Positions 1 through 13,439 of a DNA stretch of 64,000 nt are shown here, piece after piece. Origin of the DNA: Psoroptes ovis (taxonomy: Eukaryota; Arthropoda; Arachnida; Sarcoptiformes; Psoroptidae). The notes under the pieces are model-generated. The model saw only the letters and a program-made list of their open reading frames with translations. It was not told where the DNA came from and did no database searches. A program made the translations under genes and the position numbers. The stretch is taken from the NCBI GenBank assembly GCA_002943765.1, contig PQWQ01000008.1, positions 1,178,001-1,242,000 on the forward strand, given 5' to 3'. Positions within the stretch are counted from its first letter, which is position 1; each line of letters begins with the position of its first letter.

Positions 1-445
1 TGCACCCAGAATCCTTGCATGTTCCGGGAATCCCATGTTGTTTCAATGAGAGAACAGTTGCCGTTATCTTATCTTGATCTTAAACCAAATTAACTTTGAT
101 CGCAATTTCTTTTGAATAGATCAAAGTTAATTTGAGTTTAATGATGTTTAATTAGAATAATTAAGCTTAATTATGAATAATTTCTAAATTCTTGGATCAT
201 TCTTTGTCAATTTCATCTGGGAAAATGTTTTCTCAGAAATTTCAATCACGTAATTTGAAAATCGGATTTTTTTCCTAAGAATTTTTGAAGAATCTTTGGA
301 ATTTTAGCCGAAAATTAATCGATTTTTAATTAAGCAATTGATTAATTGACTAATTAGCAATTTTGATATCAAGGACTTGGTTCAAGAATTTCTTTGTTTC
401 AAATTTTAAATTTTGAAACTTTTTTCTCGTTATTTAATTGATTAG
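1..445 (+). other. Non-coding 5' flank, probably a teneurin intron
   Basis: No coding exon is visible here. The stretch is AT-rich and ends in a splice acceptor (…gattag) at 444-445, just before the first teneurin exon of the window. It is most simply the 3' end of an intron whose upstream exons (cytoplasmic and transmembrane parts of teneurin) lie outside the window. Confidence 0.6.
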
Positions 446-3400
446 ATCATAATACACCATCGTCATTGATACCGACAACGCCATCATATGTTAATATACA
501 ATTATCGAAACCATTCAAACAACGTGTGCCTTCATTCGGTTATTGGCATTTACATTATAATCAAATTGAACCGAATCTAATAAAATTTAATCTTAGTCTA
601 TTATCATCAACAATGTCAGCTGCTGCGGCAACAGCAAATAGTCCATCAATAATTGCCATTTATGGTAATCATAATCGTCCAGCAACACATACACGTTATG
701 ATTTTGTTGAATTTATTGATCGTAATATTTATAATGGTCAACAACCGCAACAATATCAACAACAACAGCCATATTTACAACGTTTAAAACGTTCGAATGA
801 TCATTATTATCATCATATGATGATCAATAACAATAATAATAATATAATACAAAAAGAATTTACAAAATATTTAGACAATGGTTTATGGTATTTAACCATT
901 TATAATGATGCACAAACACCGATTGATTTAATCATAGAATTATCATTATCAGCAAATGATGATATTAATAATAAATGTATAAATAATTGTAATGATCATG
1001 GTATTTGTATTAATGGTCATTGTAAATGTGATCCCGGTTATAATGGTTTGAATTGTGATCAATTATCATGTCCAATATTGTGTTCTGGTCGTGGACAATA
1101 CTCGAATGGTGAATGTATTTGTAACCTAGGTTATAAAGGTAAAGAATGTCAACTACGTATTGATGAATGTGAATCACCTAATTGTAATGGACATGGTGAT
1201 TGTTTGGATGGACATTGTCAATGTTTTGCCGGTTATAAAGGTGAACATTGTGAAAATGGTAAGTTGTTTTTGTGTAATTTGATTTGATTTTAAATGATAA
1301 TTGTCGATTTGATCCGATTTAGTCGATTGTATGGATCCGAAATGTTCCGGCCACGGTCACTGTATATCGGGTGTTTGTATTTGTGGTAAAGGATGGAAAG
1401 GTGGTGATTGTTCGGAACCGGATAATGATAATCTTAATTGTTTACCTGATTGTTCTGGACATGGTAATTTTGATATACAACTACAACAATGTATTTGTGA
1501 TCAACATTGGTCGGGTTCAGATTGTTCACAAGGTAAATTGATTGAATTATTATTGATCTATTAGAAAATTTTTAATTTTGTTTCAATTTGAAGAACGCTG
1601 CGATCTAGATTGCGGCCCGAATGGCCATTGTGAAATGGGCGAATGTATCTGTGATGATGGCTGGAGTGGTAAACATTGTTCACAACGTTTATGTGATCAA
1701 AGATGCTTGGAACATGGTAAATGTTCGAATGGTACTTGCATTTGTCAAAAAGGTTGGAATGGTAAACATTGTTCATTACGTAAGTATTTTTTCGAATGAT
1801 TTGATTTCTTCGAAATCAAAATGATTCTCATTTTCGAATTATTCAATATCATTAGCCGGCTGTATTAATGATTGTAATGGTCACGGTGAATGTTTACGGC
1901 AACAACCACAACCACAGCACTCAGCGTTATCATCATCATCATCATCATCAGTATTAATGGCAACAACAAGTGATAATGATCATCAATTATTATTATGGTC
2001 ATGTATTTGTGAATCTGGTTATGCTGGTTTTGATTGTTCCATACAATTAGAACTTCAATGTGATGATAATATTGATAATGATAAAGGTATGTCAAATTAA
2101 TCGATGTGTTTTCGGTGTTTGTGTGTGTGTTGAACACTTAACCCTTAGCCCTTTCACCTGATGAACCTAATCAGCCAATCTTCCCTTACATTGATTATCA
2201 TCGTGATTTTTTCGGCGATGTATCAGCGCAAATCAATCCATTTGAATTCAATTCATGCAACCATTGACCACCTTATGCTTACCCTAACCCTTACCTTACC
2301 CTTGACTTGCCGTATTTTACCCTTGCCCTTACCCTTTACCCTTAACTTGCCATATTTTACCTCTTACCATCCACACACTTGTTGAATGAATGAATGAATG
2401 GACAGACATTTATTTATTTATTCAATTTATTCACGATTATTCATGATCATTCATGTTTACATTTATATATGAATGTTTATGTCCATTAAAAATTGATTTA
2501 TTTCATTTTATTTATTCTTTTTCTTATTTAATTCAACCCTTTTACAACAAATTTTAGATGGTCTAGTCGATTGTGCCGATCCGGAATGTTGTTCAAGTAA
2601 GTTATTTGCCCAAATGTGTTTGTCTTTGAATAAAATTTCAATGAATTTCGAGTGAAAATGTGAATGTTACGAATGATAATAAATCATCAATGAATGTGAC
2701 CAGTGAATGGTGATTTCTTTGAATTTAAATGTGATTTTAGCCAGTATGATGAGGCCATATACAATTCAGAGGTATGGCGAATGTATAACCCTCAATATGA
2801 ATTGGAATGTATTTCGGAAAGGTATTTCGAATGAAATCAAAGACAACTTATTCTTCATTTTGCCTAAGCAAAATATCATTGAACTTGAACTTTAATGAAT
2901 GGTGGATGAATCAATGAATCCACTGAGTTAGTGTGTTTGTTTGTGTGTTTAGTCTGTGTCTGTAGTGTGTACGATGTGCATATGGTGTACAAGCAAGGCC
3001 ATGGCCTTATGGATATTAATCATTCGATTGTTTCGTTGTTTGGTTTTTTAAGATCAAAAATTAATCAAATCACTGCATTTAATGGTCAGATTTTGGTCAG
3101 ATTCTGGTCATATTTCGGTCAAATCATTGAATGATGATGATCAAATCATTGATGATGAGTAGTATGTTCAGTGGTTCAGATGATGATGATAATCATGAAG
3201 ATCAAGAAGAATATGATTTAAAGATATTTGTTTTTTTTTGGGGGGTTTTTCGAATTGAAATCTTTTAATTTTAATTGAAGATTTTCAAAGGACCTCGTTG
3301 ATGCGCAAGCTTTTCGTACTCAGAGATAGTTTTTAGATGGTAACCTGTGTGCAATCTTAGCACACAGGCTACGAGTAAATTGAATGCACCAGTGATATCA

Positions 3401-6400
3401 TTGTTTTTCCAGCCATGATTTCCACCAAATCAAAGATCATTTCATTTCGTTAAAATGATTTCAAATGATATCTCTGAGTGTGTGTGTAAATGAATGAAGA
3501 ATTTTGAATTGAATTTTGTTAAATGAAGAATGATGATGAAGATTAATTGATTGAATCATCATGTATTATTCACAGTGAATGGCAAAAAAGTGGAATTTTT
3601 GCGAAAGAGAAAAAAATGGTGTATCTTCAAATGCAAAGGTCTTTGCTAGTTTGAATTCGAATGCTGTCCGAAAAGTTTTGGCGAATTTTCGAATAAGAAA
3701 TCATTGATCTTAATGGACATTGATGACAATGACTTTTCGGACAGCCACGATTCATTCATTGAAATCATTTGATTTTTTGATTTTGTTTTTGTTGATTGGC
3801 AAAATTAATTAACTTTTTTTTTTTTTTGTTTTAATTCATTTATTTTTCTCAATTTTTCCATTTTGAAAATCCTCTTCAAATTTTTGAAAATTGCTGCGCT
3901 GTGACTGACTACGCTGTGGCTAACTACGCTATCTTCCCATTTAATCTCCTGATAATGAATGGATAATCATCAAAATTCAAATTGAAATTGAAATGAAATA
4001 ATGATCCCGATCAACCTAACCAAAACAGGCAAAGAATGTGAAAGTAAACAACTTTGTTTTTCAGCATCCGATCCGCAAGATATCCTACTGCGCAAACAAC
4101 CACCACCAATGACAGCCACATTCTATCAACGTATGCAATTTTTGATTGAAGAAGAATCTGTACAATCATTTGCACAAAAAATGGCATTCAACGATAGGTA
4201 AGTGTTGATGTGTTTAAGATTTATTTAGGGGTTGTCCGAAAAGTTCTGGTCGATCAAATGCATTAAAATCAATTGAAAAAATCAGCCAAAACTTTTCGGA
4301 CAGCTTAATGAAATGAAATTTGAATTTCGAATTTTGAAAATTTCACCTTTATTAAGTCTATACCTTTTGAAATAATTTGTTTCCAAAGAAAAAATTCAGT
4401 TGAAAAATCAATTAATTAATCGAATTTTTTTTTCGGCCAAAAGCAGCAGCCAAGCCAGTTGTCATCGGCTGCCATCATCATCATCATCATTAATTAATTT
4501 AGATTTAAATTTTTTTGAAAAATTTCAAATTTTTCAAAAATTTAATTTAAATCCACTTTCGATGACATTTACCATTCGAAATGAATAATTAATCTCTTTG
4601 AATAATGATGATGATGATGATATAATTTTGAATTTTGATTTGAATTCGAAAATTTTCATCATTCGAACCTCATTTCGATTTCTGGCAGTGGCCACAAATG
4701 GTCATCGAATGATGACCATTAGACAATCTTTACGAGGAATGCCCTTCCGAAGAATGTCTTGTCCAATGAATGTCCTGTCCATTAAAATGATTGATCGATT
4801 CCGAAATTGATCGAAAATTGATTCAAAGCCGAACAATTTGAGATCAATCAATCAGTTACCTCAATCAATTATTGACCCTTTATTCAAATTTTAACCCTTT
4901 CAGTTTCATAAATTTTTAACCCTTTCATTCAAAGATTTAACCCATAGCATGCCAAGCATTCTTTGACCCCTTATGGTTAATTAATTTATTAATTAATTCT
5001 TCATTCATCAATTTAATTGCTTTTCCCTTTTCTTAATCAAGAAATTAATCATTTTTCCTAATTAATAAATTAATTAATTAATCTTCTTTTAACTCTTTTT
5101 TCCATTTTTAAAAATTTCAAAAATTTCATCTTTCTGCTTTCCAAACATCGCTATTCGCTATGTGATCGCATCATTGTGTCAAAAGTTTACTTTGGAATCG
5201 CATCGATGAGAGGTTTGAATTTAGTGAATTAAGATTCATTTGATTTGAGTTTATTATTCGTTTTCGTTGATTTCTGAGTTTTGATTTTGTTTATTTGCGT
5301 TATTCTTTCATTTATTTGGTTTCTTAGTTTGATCTTTGATAGATTTTGATTCAAGTTTGATTAACCCTTTTTTCTACTTTAAATAGCCGCGCCAGTGTCA
5401 TTCGTGGACAAATAATCGATGTCGGTGGCTTGGGCATCACCGGTGTACGTGTCGGCGTTTCAACGGATCCATTTCTTGGCTTCACCATGACACGTGATCA
5501 AGGATGGTTTGATTTAATGGTCAACGGTGGTGGATCCGTTACGCTACATTTTCATCGTGAACCATTCAAGTCGATACAAAAAGTGATTAATGTACCGATT
5601 AATGAAATTGTCGTACTTGATAAGATAATATTATCATTAGATGGTAAATTCAATGATGATGAACATCGTAATTCAATGGCAATGAATTTTATACGGAAAA
5701 ATTCGGATAATAAAAAATCCCTTTCATCAATTTGTATTGATCATGATTATGATAAATTGAAACCAATCATAAGGCCAACATGGCAGCAACCATTTGAAAA
5801 TAATAATAATAATGATATGAACAATGGTATGAATGATCTCTCTTCGACAACGATCATTGCTGAAACACAAATCGTACAAGAATCAATACGAATACCGAAT
5901 TCAGGCATCAATTTGCTGTATCATTCATCACGATCGAATGGTTATCAATCAACAATCGAATTGCAGCTAACATCGGATAAAATTGAACAATCACTAAGGC
6001 TTGTACATTTGAAAATCAAAATTGAAGGAATTCTGTTTGAAAAACTATTCGAAGCTGATCCAAACATTTTCTATACGTTTGCATGGAATCGCCGAAATAT
6101 TTATCGACAAAAAGTTTATGGCCTAACCAATGCTATTGTTTATGTTGGTTATGAGTATGATAATTGTGCTGAAATCATTTGGGAAATACAAACAATACGT
6201 GTTGCTGGTTATGATATGCCAATATCGGAAATTGGCGGTTGGAATTTAGACATTCACCATCGCTATAATTTTCATGAAGGTATCATCCAAAAAGGTGATG
6301 GTAATAATATCTACCTGAATGAACAGCCTAAATTATTGACAACGATTATCGGTGATGGACAACAACGACCATTACATTGTTCATATTGTAATGGCATTGC

Positions 6401-9400
6401 TAAAGATCAACGCTTGTTGGCACCGATCGCGCTAGCATCATCACCTGATGGTAGTCTTTATATTGGTGATTTCAATTTGATTCGTCGCCTGCATCCGGAT
6501 GGTACAACAATAACAACGATTGTTGAGCTGAGTGAATCAAGCGTTGCTTACAAATATCATCTGACTGTTAATTCGATTGATGGAAAATTATATTTTAGTG
6601 ATCCAGAAAAACATCAAATATTTCGTATAATCAACACTGAAACACCGAATGATCCACGTAATAATCTTGAAATATTTGTCGGTACCGGTGTCAAATGTCT
6701 GCCTGGTGATCGTCAAGCTTGCGGCGATGGCCGTTTAGCACGTGATGCAAAACTATCATATCCAAAAGGTATTGTTATATCACCAAAAGGTGAACTGTTT
6801 ATTGCTGATGGTACAAACATACGTATGGTCGATACATTCGGTATCATTCATACAATTATTGGTGATCATTATCATAAATCACATTGGAAACCGATATCTT
6901 GTTCAGGACAAATTTCATTACAAAAATTGATTCTTAGATGGCCAACACAATTAGCCATATCACCACTGGATCAAACATTATACATATTAGATGATCATAT
7001 GGTATTGAAAATGACAAATGATAAACGTATTATCATAGTTGCTGGACGTCCATCACATTGTCCATCATCATCATCGTTATCTTCGGCGACATCATCATCA
7101 TCAATCGCCTCATATTCGCATCATCGTCATCATCAAAGCTCGAATGATTCGGATGATAGCTTTAATCGATTATCATTCGAATCAAAAGATCCATTAGCAA
7201 CGTAAGTTTTTAAGGGTTTTGACCCTTTAAAATCGATTAACCTTATTCTTCTCTTCTTATTTACAGACAAGTATATCTGGAAACACCACAAGCAATCACA
7301 TTCGATCCAAATGGTAATCTATACATTGTGGAAAGTGATTCACAAAACATCAATCGTGTACGGCGAATATCGATCAATAATCAACGAATATCAAGATTTG
7401 CTGGCGCTGATTCTGATTGTTCATGTATGGATGTACAATGTAAATGTTTTTCAAATGATAATCAATTGGCTATGAATGCAATACTGTCGACAATATCATC
7501 CATTGCCATCACACCGAATGGTAATGTTTTCATAAGTGATCAAGAAAATTTACGTATACGTAAAATATATTCATCATTACCGAAACAAAATCCAGTTACC
7601 GGTGAATATGATATTGTTAATCCAGAAACAAATGAATTATATAAATTTAATCGTTTTGGACAACATATTTCAACGTTGTCGGCTGAAACAAATACATTGC
7701 TTTATTCATTCACCTATAATGTTAATGCAATCAATGGAAAACTTAGTTCAATCACTGATCTGGCTGGTAATAAAATCTATATACTACGAGATTATTCAAA
7801 TCAAGTTAAAAGTATTGAAAATTCTTTTGGTGAAAAATTCCGGCTACAAATGAATCGACAAGGTCTGCTACAATCATTTGAAATGATTGATAGCTATTTC
7901 GTTCGACTACAATATCAAGGAAATTTAGATGGGTTACTGCTATCGCGTATCGATTCATATGGTTTGATGCGATTATATAAATATAATGATAATGGACATT
8001 TAATTGAAACAATATTATCGAATGGTGATCAATTAAGCTTTGAGCGACAATTATCATCAAATGATGGTACATTAAAATCAATGATTAAATTGAATGATAT
8101 TAATTACATTCAATTAGATATTGGTGATAAATTTTTACGAAAATTAGTCAAAACAAATCAAAATAATTTCAATGATTACAACATTAATAATAACTCAATG
8201 ATAATGATGGAAAAAATTTCAATAATATCATCCAATGATCAACCATCATCATTATCATCGACATCATTGATTCAAACATCACCAATCAAATCATCATTGA
8301 AAAAATTTTCCATACAAAAATCAAATCAATGTCATATTGAAATACAAACAATAACATCACCGATTGTGGCCGATTTATGGCCAAATATGAGTGAATTATG
8401 GCAATTACCATCCGTAATGCAAATTAATTATAATAATGATAACCTCAAACGTATTGAATGGAAATATTTTATACGAAAAAATTCACATCAATCATCATCT
8501 ACATCATCATCAACGATGCTTACCACAAATAAACCCGTAAATGTTAATGAATCAACGAATCATCGTTCGATAATTGGTCGTAAACTCAAATTTAATGGTA
8601 ATACAATATTATCGATTGAATATGATCGTGAACAACAGCTAGAAACATTGTTTGATCAATTAAATCATCAAATATTACAAATAAAATATGATTCAAATAT
8701 TCGTCCAATTCGATTCACTTCGAATCATAATTTAACTTCGGTACAAATTGAATATGATCAATTTGGTCGTATTCAACAATGGAAACGTGGTCAATTATCG
8801 CTACGAATGTTTTATGATCTTAAAGGACGATTATTAGATATTCAACAAGGTGATGGCATATCGTTGATCCGCTATAGATATTCAGATTTAACGAATAAAC
8901 CGATTGAGATTATTAAAGATAATGATAAACAATATCAATTGAAATATAATGAAAATAGTGATAATGGTCTGGCGGCGATCATTACACCTTTAGGACATCG
9001 TAATGAATTCTATCAACAATTGACGCTTGGTTATCGTAAACTGATATTTTTACCATCTGGATTCCAGCATCCATTCATTATTTATTATGATGAATGGGGA
9101 AGAATCGCAATGAAATTATTACCAAATAATAATGGACGTAAAATATATCGATATAATTCAATGGGTTCCAAATCATTGGAAATATTTGGACAAGAAAAAA
9201 TCGATTACACTTATCATATGGATAATACATTAATTAAATCAATTAATCATCGTATATCAGAACAATTTGATTATAAAATTGATTATCGTTATCAAGGTTC
9301 ATTATTGAAAGAAGAACGTATTCGTTTCAATGTAAATACAAACAGTGGTAAAATGATTGATTTACATAATTATAAATTACGTTATAAATATGATGGTCAA

Positions 9401-11856
9401 AATCGTTTAAGTGAAATTGAATTTGAACTGATTAATAATCTGTTGCATCAAAATAATAATAATTTTGAAAGTAAAAAATTGAAATATTCATCAATCAATG
9501 GTATGATTGATAATCTGGATACGTTTATCATCAAAAAACATAGCGTCAATATCATACAAATTGGTGATGAACGTCTGCTGAAAACGGTGGCCACCGATTC
9601 TTACGGTCGAATTATCGGCATCACAATATCGGTATGGAATAAGGAGCTATTTTCACAGCAGATACGTTATCAAACACGATCATCACGTATCGAACAATTA
9701 CGATTGAAATATGGTTCAAATTATTTTAATCAAAATTTGACTTATAACAATGTTGGTTATTTAAAACAAATACATTCAATTCAATCACCAACATTATCAT
9801 CGGTATCAGCCTCAACATCAAAATCGAATAATGTCATGATTCATAATTATGATTATGATAATGATGGTAATCTGATTATGATCACCGATAATGATAATAA
9901 AGAAATTAGGATCAGGTATGTATTTCTCATAGGTTTTGATTTGGAATTTAATTTAATTCGATTTAATTCCATTTGAATTTTAGACGTGATGAAGCTGGAC
10001 GAGCAATCAGTGTTAATAATGATAAACAATCATTCAAAATTGATGAACGAGGTTTCGTAATTGCTCGTGATAATAAATTTAAATATTTTTGGAATGCCAA
10101 TGGACAATTGATCAATGTTTTGATCAATCAAAACAACAATGATGGTGATCTATACATTGAATATCATTATGATTATCTTAATCGTTTAATAGCAAGATTT
10201 GTTTGGAATCTTGCCACTAATCAAATGAAAAATCGTACACAATTCATTTATGATCAATTTAATCAACGAAAATTATCACATTGTATTATTGATTCAAGAA
10301 TTTTGACATTTTTATATGATATCAATGATCATTTGATTGCTATCGAAATGGATTCGATTAAATATTATGTCGCTACTGATCATTTAGGTTCACCAGTTGC
10401 CATTTATACAAATGATGGCATCATAATCAAAGAAATTGTTCGAAATATTTGGGGACAAATTATCAAAGATTCTAATCCATCATTCTGGCTGCCATTAGAT
10501 TATCAAGGTTCGATTAGAGATCCATTGACTGGTCTAAATATATTTACCAATCACAATAATAATGGTGATGCTATTAATGTTTATGATTCAACCATAATGC
10601 AATGGTTAACACCGAATTGGATGCAATTGTTCGCAGTGAATGATCAACAACGTGACAATATCATTGATCTAATTCATTTATATAGTTTCCATAATAATGA
10701 TCCAATTAATTCGATCAATTTCATCGATCGTATGGATGGTTCCAGTAATAATCATATACCAATGATCAACATCAATGAATGGCTACAATTATTAGGCTAC
10801 AACATGGATTATTTGTTTGATCCAAAAATATTCGATGATAAAGTCCAAAATGAAATTGTGGATAATTTACACCCGATACAATCATTATTGACGATGAAAC
10901 AAAAAAATTTGCTAAAAACATTTGCCAAAATATCAATGATACCTGAAAGTCGAATACGTCTACCTGTGAATGGTCAAAAATCATTGTCACCAATCCAAAG
11001 ATTATCTCCAATAACGACCATATCATCATTACCACCGACAATGATCATATCGCGGCAAACAAAATTTACTAGAATTTACAATGTACCAAACAGTATCACC
11101 GGTGGTAACAAGGATCAAAAATTAATGAATCAAATATTTGTGCATGTTCTTAATGGTACAATACCGATGCCATATCATTTCGTACATGGTACAACGGATG
11201 AATTTTTCTTTATCAAACAACAAAATGATGGTACAACATCGATTCAAAGTGATTTTGAACAATTGAAAAAATTAGGAAAATCAGTGAATGTGACCAAAGT
11301 GTTGGCTACAACTAAATCAAACAATGATAAACAACTGATTAGTGATAATAATGATCAAATTGTTCCACAACAACAAACTAGTCATATATTATTATCATTA
11401 GATTCGAATTTAATGTTCAACATTCGATATTTGCCACAATCATCCGCATCATCGTTGATGGCCATAAAGAATGAAATGGCCGCCATTAAACATTTGGCCA
11501 AACGTAAAGTGATGGCCGATATTTGGAAACAGCAACAGCAACATTTGGACAATTCGATTCGTTCGAATCCATTGATTACATCGAATCATAATTATACGAC
11601 TGTTGATGAATTTCATTTCATCGGTAAACATTATCTGAATGATTATTCGGTCAAACAAATCAATAATATTGAACATTATCCAGAATTATCTGATGATCCA
11701 TCGAATTTATTGTTCTACAAACATAATGGTGATATTAACAATGGTAATAATGGTGGTAACATTATCATCAACAACAGTAATAATAAATTAAATCTATTAA
11801 ATCGTAAACGTCGTAATCATTATTATTACACAAGACGTTCATCGATTCATACTTAA
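446..11856 (+). CDS. Teneurin, 3' nine exons (partial at 5' end)
   Basis: Teneurins are type II transmembrane adhesion proteins that pair across synapses and guide axon and muscle targeting. Exons: 446-1258, 1323-1532, 1594-1779, 1856-2086, 2558-2596, 4029-4197, 5387-7201, 7267-9915, 9984-11856; phases match at all junctions and give about 2660 residues. Domain order: a jelly-roll segment (YVNIQLSKPFKQ, THTRYDFVEF), eight EGF repeats, a cysteine-rich linker (DGLVDCADPECC), the carboxypeptidase-like fold (GWFDLMVNGGG), an NHL beta-propeller (NGNLYIVESD, NGNVFISDQENLRIRKI), a YD-repeat shell, and the C-terminal toxin-fold/TCAP region (PELSDDPSN). EGF2 and EGF5 each lack one cysteine (Y in GQYSNGEC, F in GNFD), as in other teneurins, where the free partner forms the dimer disulfide. 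EGF8 holds an insert rich in Gln and Ser. The N-terminal cytoplasmic part and membrane segment are missing. I cannot tell whether this is the Ten-m or Ten-a type. Confidence 0.96.
2271..2370 (+). repeat. Degenerate ACCCT/CTTACCC minisatellite in a teneurin intron
   Basis: About 100 nt made of variants of CTTACCC, TAACCC and CTTGCCC, including two near-identical segments (acttgccgtattttaccc and acttgccatattttacc). It lies in the intron between the exons ending at 2086 and starting at 2558. It resembles a telomere-like tandem array but is degenerate and interstitial. Confidence 0.6.
3340..3372. repeat. Inverted repeat, 13-bp stem, in a teneurin intron
   Basis: The arms gtaacctgtgtgc (3340-3352) and gcacacaggctac (3360-3372) pair with one mismatch around a 7-nt loop. 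GC content is well above that of the surrounding intron. It could be a hairpin or a remnant of a palindromic mobile element; I see no second copy in the window. Confidence 0.6.
3663..3745. mobile_element. Mini-mariner palindromic element, copy A
   Basis: Ends CTGTCCGAAAAGTTTTGGCG and ACTTTTCGGACAGC are inverted repeats. The copy lies in the teneurin intron 2597-4028. It belongs to the short family that recurs about twenty times in this window. Confidence 0.8.
4230..4304. mobile_element. Mini-mariner palindromic element, copy B
   Basis: The left end GGTTGTCCGAAAAGTTCTGG and the right end AAAACTTTTCGGACAGC are inverted. The interior shares ATCAGCCAAAACTT with other copies. It sits in the teneurin intron 4198-5386. 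Confidence 0.85.
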
Positions 11857-12757
11857 TTCGATTGATTGTTGGCAAATTATCGAGGATTATTGTAATTGAA
11901 TAATATTAATCAGTGATCAATAACCAATTAGTCATCGATTCAGTTGGTCAGGACAAATACAAACCTCCGTAAACAGACACCGACTCACACTCATACACCC
12001 CCACATGCTTCGATCCACCTGTTGATTAACAAACCTGTACAGAATTCAATATCATTATTTTCACCTGTGTATTATTATTCGCCTGTCACATTGCAAATAT
12101 TCAAAAGCAGATATATGAAAACTATACTTTTGAAAAAAAAGGTATAACCCTTTCAGCTCTAATCGAATACCTTTTGAATACTCTTTTTCTGAGTCTTATT
12201 TCTGTTTAAAATTAATTTAAATTAATGATACACTACCTGTAATTAACTAATAATTAATTTTTATAAAAATTTTCAATTATCCTTTCACACACACACCTGT
12301 GTACAAACAATAATCAATGAATCAATGAAAAATTAAATATTATCAACATTATAACATTGTACATTGTAATATATATAAACACTGTACTGATCATTACACA
12401 CACATATATGTTTGTATGTAAACAATTAATCTAACACTAATCAACGGCTAATCGATTAATTAATTAATTTTAAATAATTAAAAATTTTGAATTAATTTAT
12501 TTTTACTCGCATTATCTTTGAATTTTTCATTTCTTTTCATTCAATTCAATTCAAAGATGTCCACAATTATTATTAATATATTTTTGTCACATTTATATTT
12601 ATATATATGAAAATATACCAACTCTTTCTTTATTTGTTTATTGTTTTTGTTTTTTTTTTATTTTTTATTATTATTTTGTAAATTATCACTTTTTTCTCTT
12701 CATTTTTTGCCTATGAATCTTTATTTAAATAAATATAAAAAAAAAATTAAAATTTAA
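11857..12757 (+). other. Teneurin 3' flank / 3' UTR
   Basis: No gene is seen. The stretch is AT-rich with short CA and TA runs. Candidate poly(A) signals include AATAAA at 12728-12733, just before an A-run. The real polyadenylation site cannot be fixed from sequence alone. It ends at the TTAA target of the next element. Confidence 0.4.
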
Positions 12758-12904
12758 CCCTTAAAACTCGAGCGGTAAGCATCACTCACCATAAGATGTA
12801 ATGCGGCAACTCGATAGGCGCCTGCCAGTCACCATTTTACATTAGTGTGAAAAATTGTCGAGCTGTTGGCTCGTTTGCGCTGTAACTGCTTCGAGTGCTA
12901 AGGG
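12758..12904 (+). mobile_element. TTAA-flanked piggyBac-like MITE, copy 1
   Basis: The element begins CCCTTAAAACTCGAG after TTAA (12754-12757) and ends CTTCGAGTGCTAAGGG. The right TTAA is degraded. Body features shared with copies 2 and 3 are CACTCACCATAAGATGTAATG, CTCGATAGGCGCC and ATTGTCGAGCTG. It has no coding capacity. Termini starting CCC and ending GGG next to TTAA are the piggyBac pattern, so the elements were probably moved in trans by such a transposase. Confidence 0.8.
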
Positions 12905-12907
12905 TGG

Positions 12908-13240
12908 CTAACACGTTAGCTGCCCAATGCATTTTTCTTTGCTTTACGTTCACGCCCAGATGCATATCTCAACAAATTTTCATGAAACTTGCGTCAATGA
13001 AGACTTGAAAATGATCATTCATCCATTTTTGGGTTATTTTTGGCTATAAGTACCCTTAGGAAAGATGAAAATTTTCAATTTTGATTTAGGTTTATTCAAT
13101 TCACACTTGTTCATTCATTATTTGGGTAATTTTCCAAAAATTCAACAAGATTTTGAACATCCAAGATAATTTTAAAATTTTATCACGTGACAGCCTGCCG
13201 GTCACCGGTGACCTCCCCCCCATGGCAGCCAACGTGTTAA
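12908..13240. mobile_element. Second TTAA-type non-autonomous element
   Basis: CTAACACGTTAGCTGCC at the left (12908-12924) and GGCAGCCAACGTGTTAA at the right (13224-13240) are inverted copies with 15 of 17 matches. The right end includes a TTAA and the left a CTAA. About 330 nt, no usable ORF. It directly abuts copy 1 of the other TTAA family, so one may have inserted at the other's edge. Confidence 0.6.
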
Positions 13241-13439
13241 TCAACGTTGTAATAAAGGACGAACTTGTCGAAATTTTGACAATTTTGAAATTGTATGCAG
13301 ACTAATACAAATATCTTTATTTCTAATTATTATAAATATTTAAAACATTTGAAATGAATACAATGTTTTTTCTGATGTAAAACATGTTTTTGTGTTTTTT
13401 TTATTCAAAAATGATTTTAAACAAAAATCGGTCTGTGTC

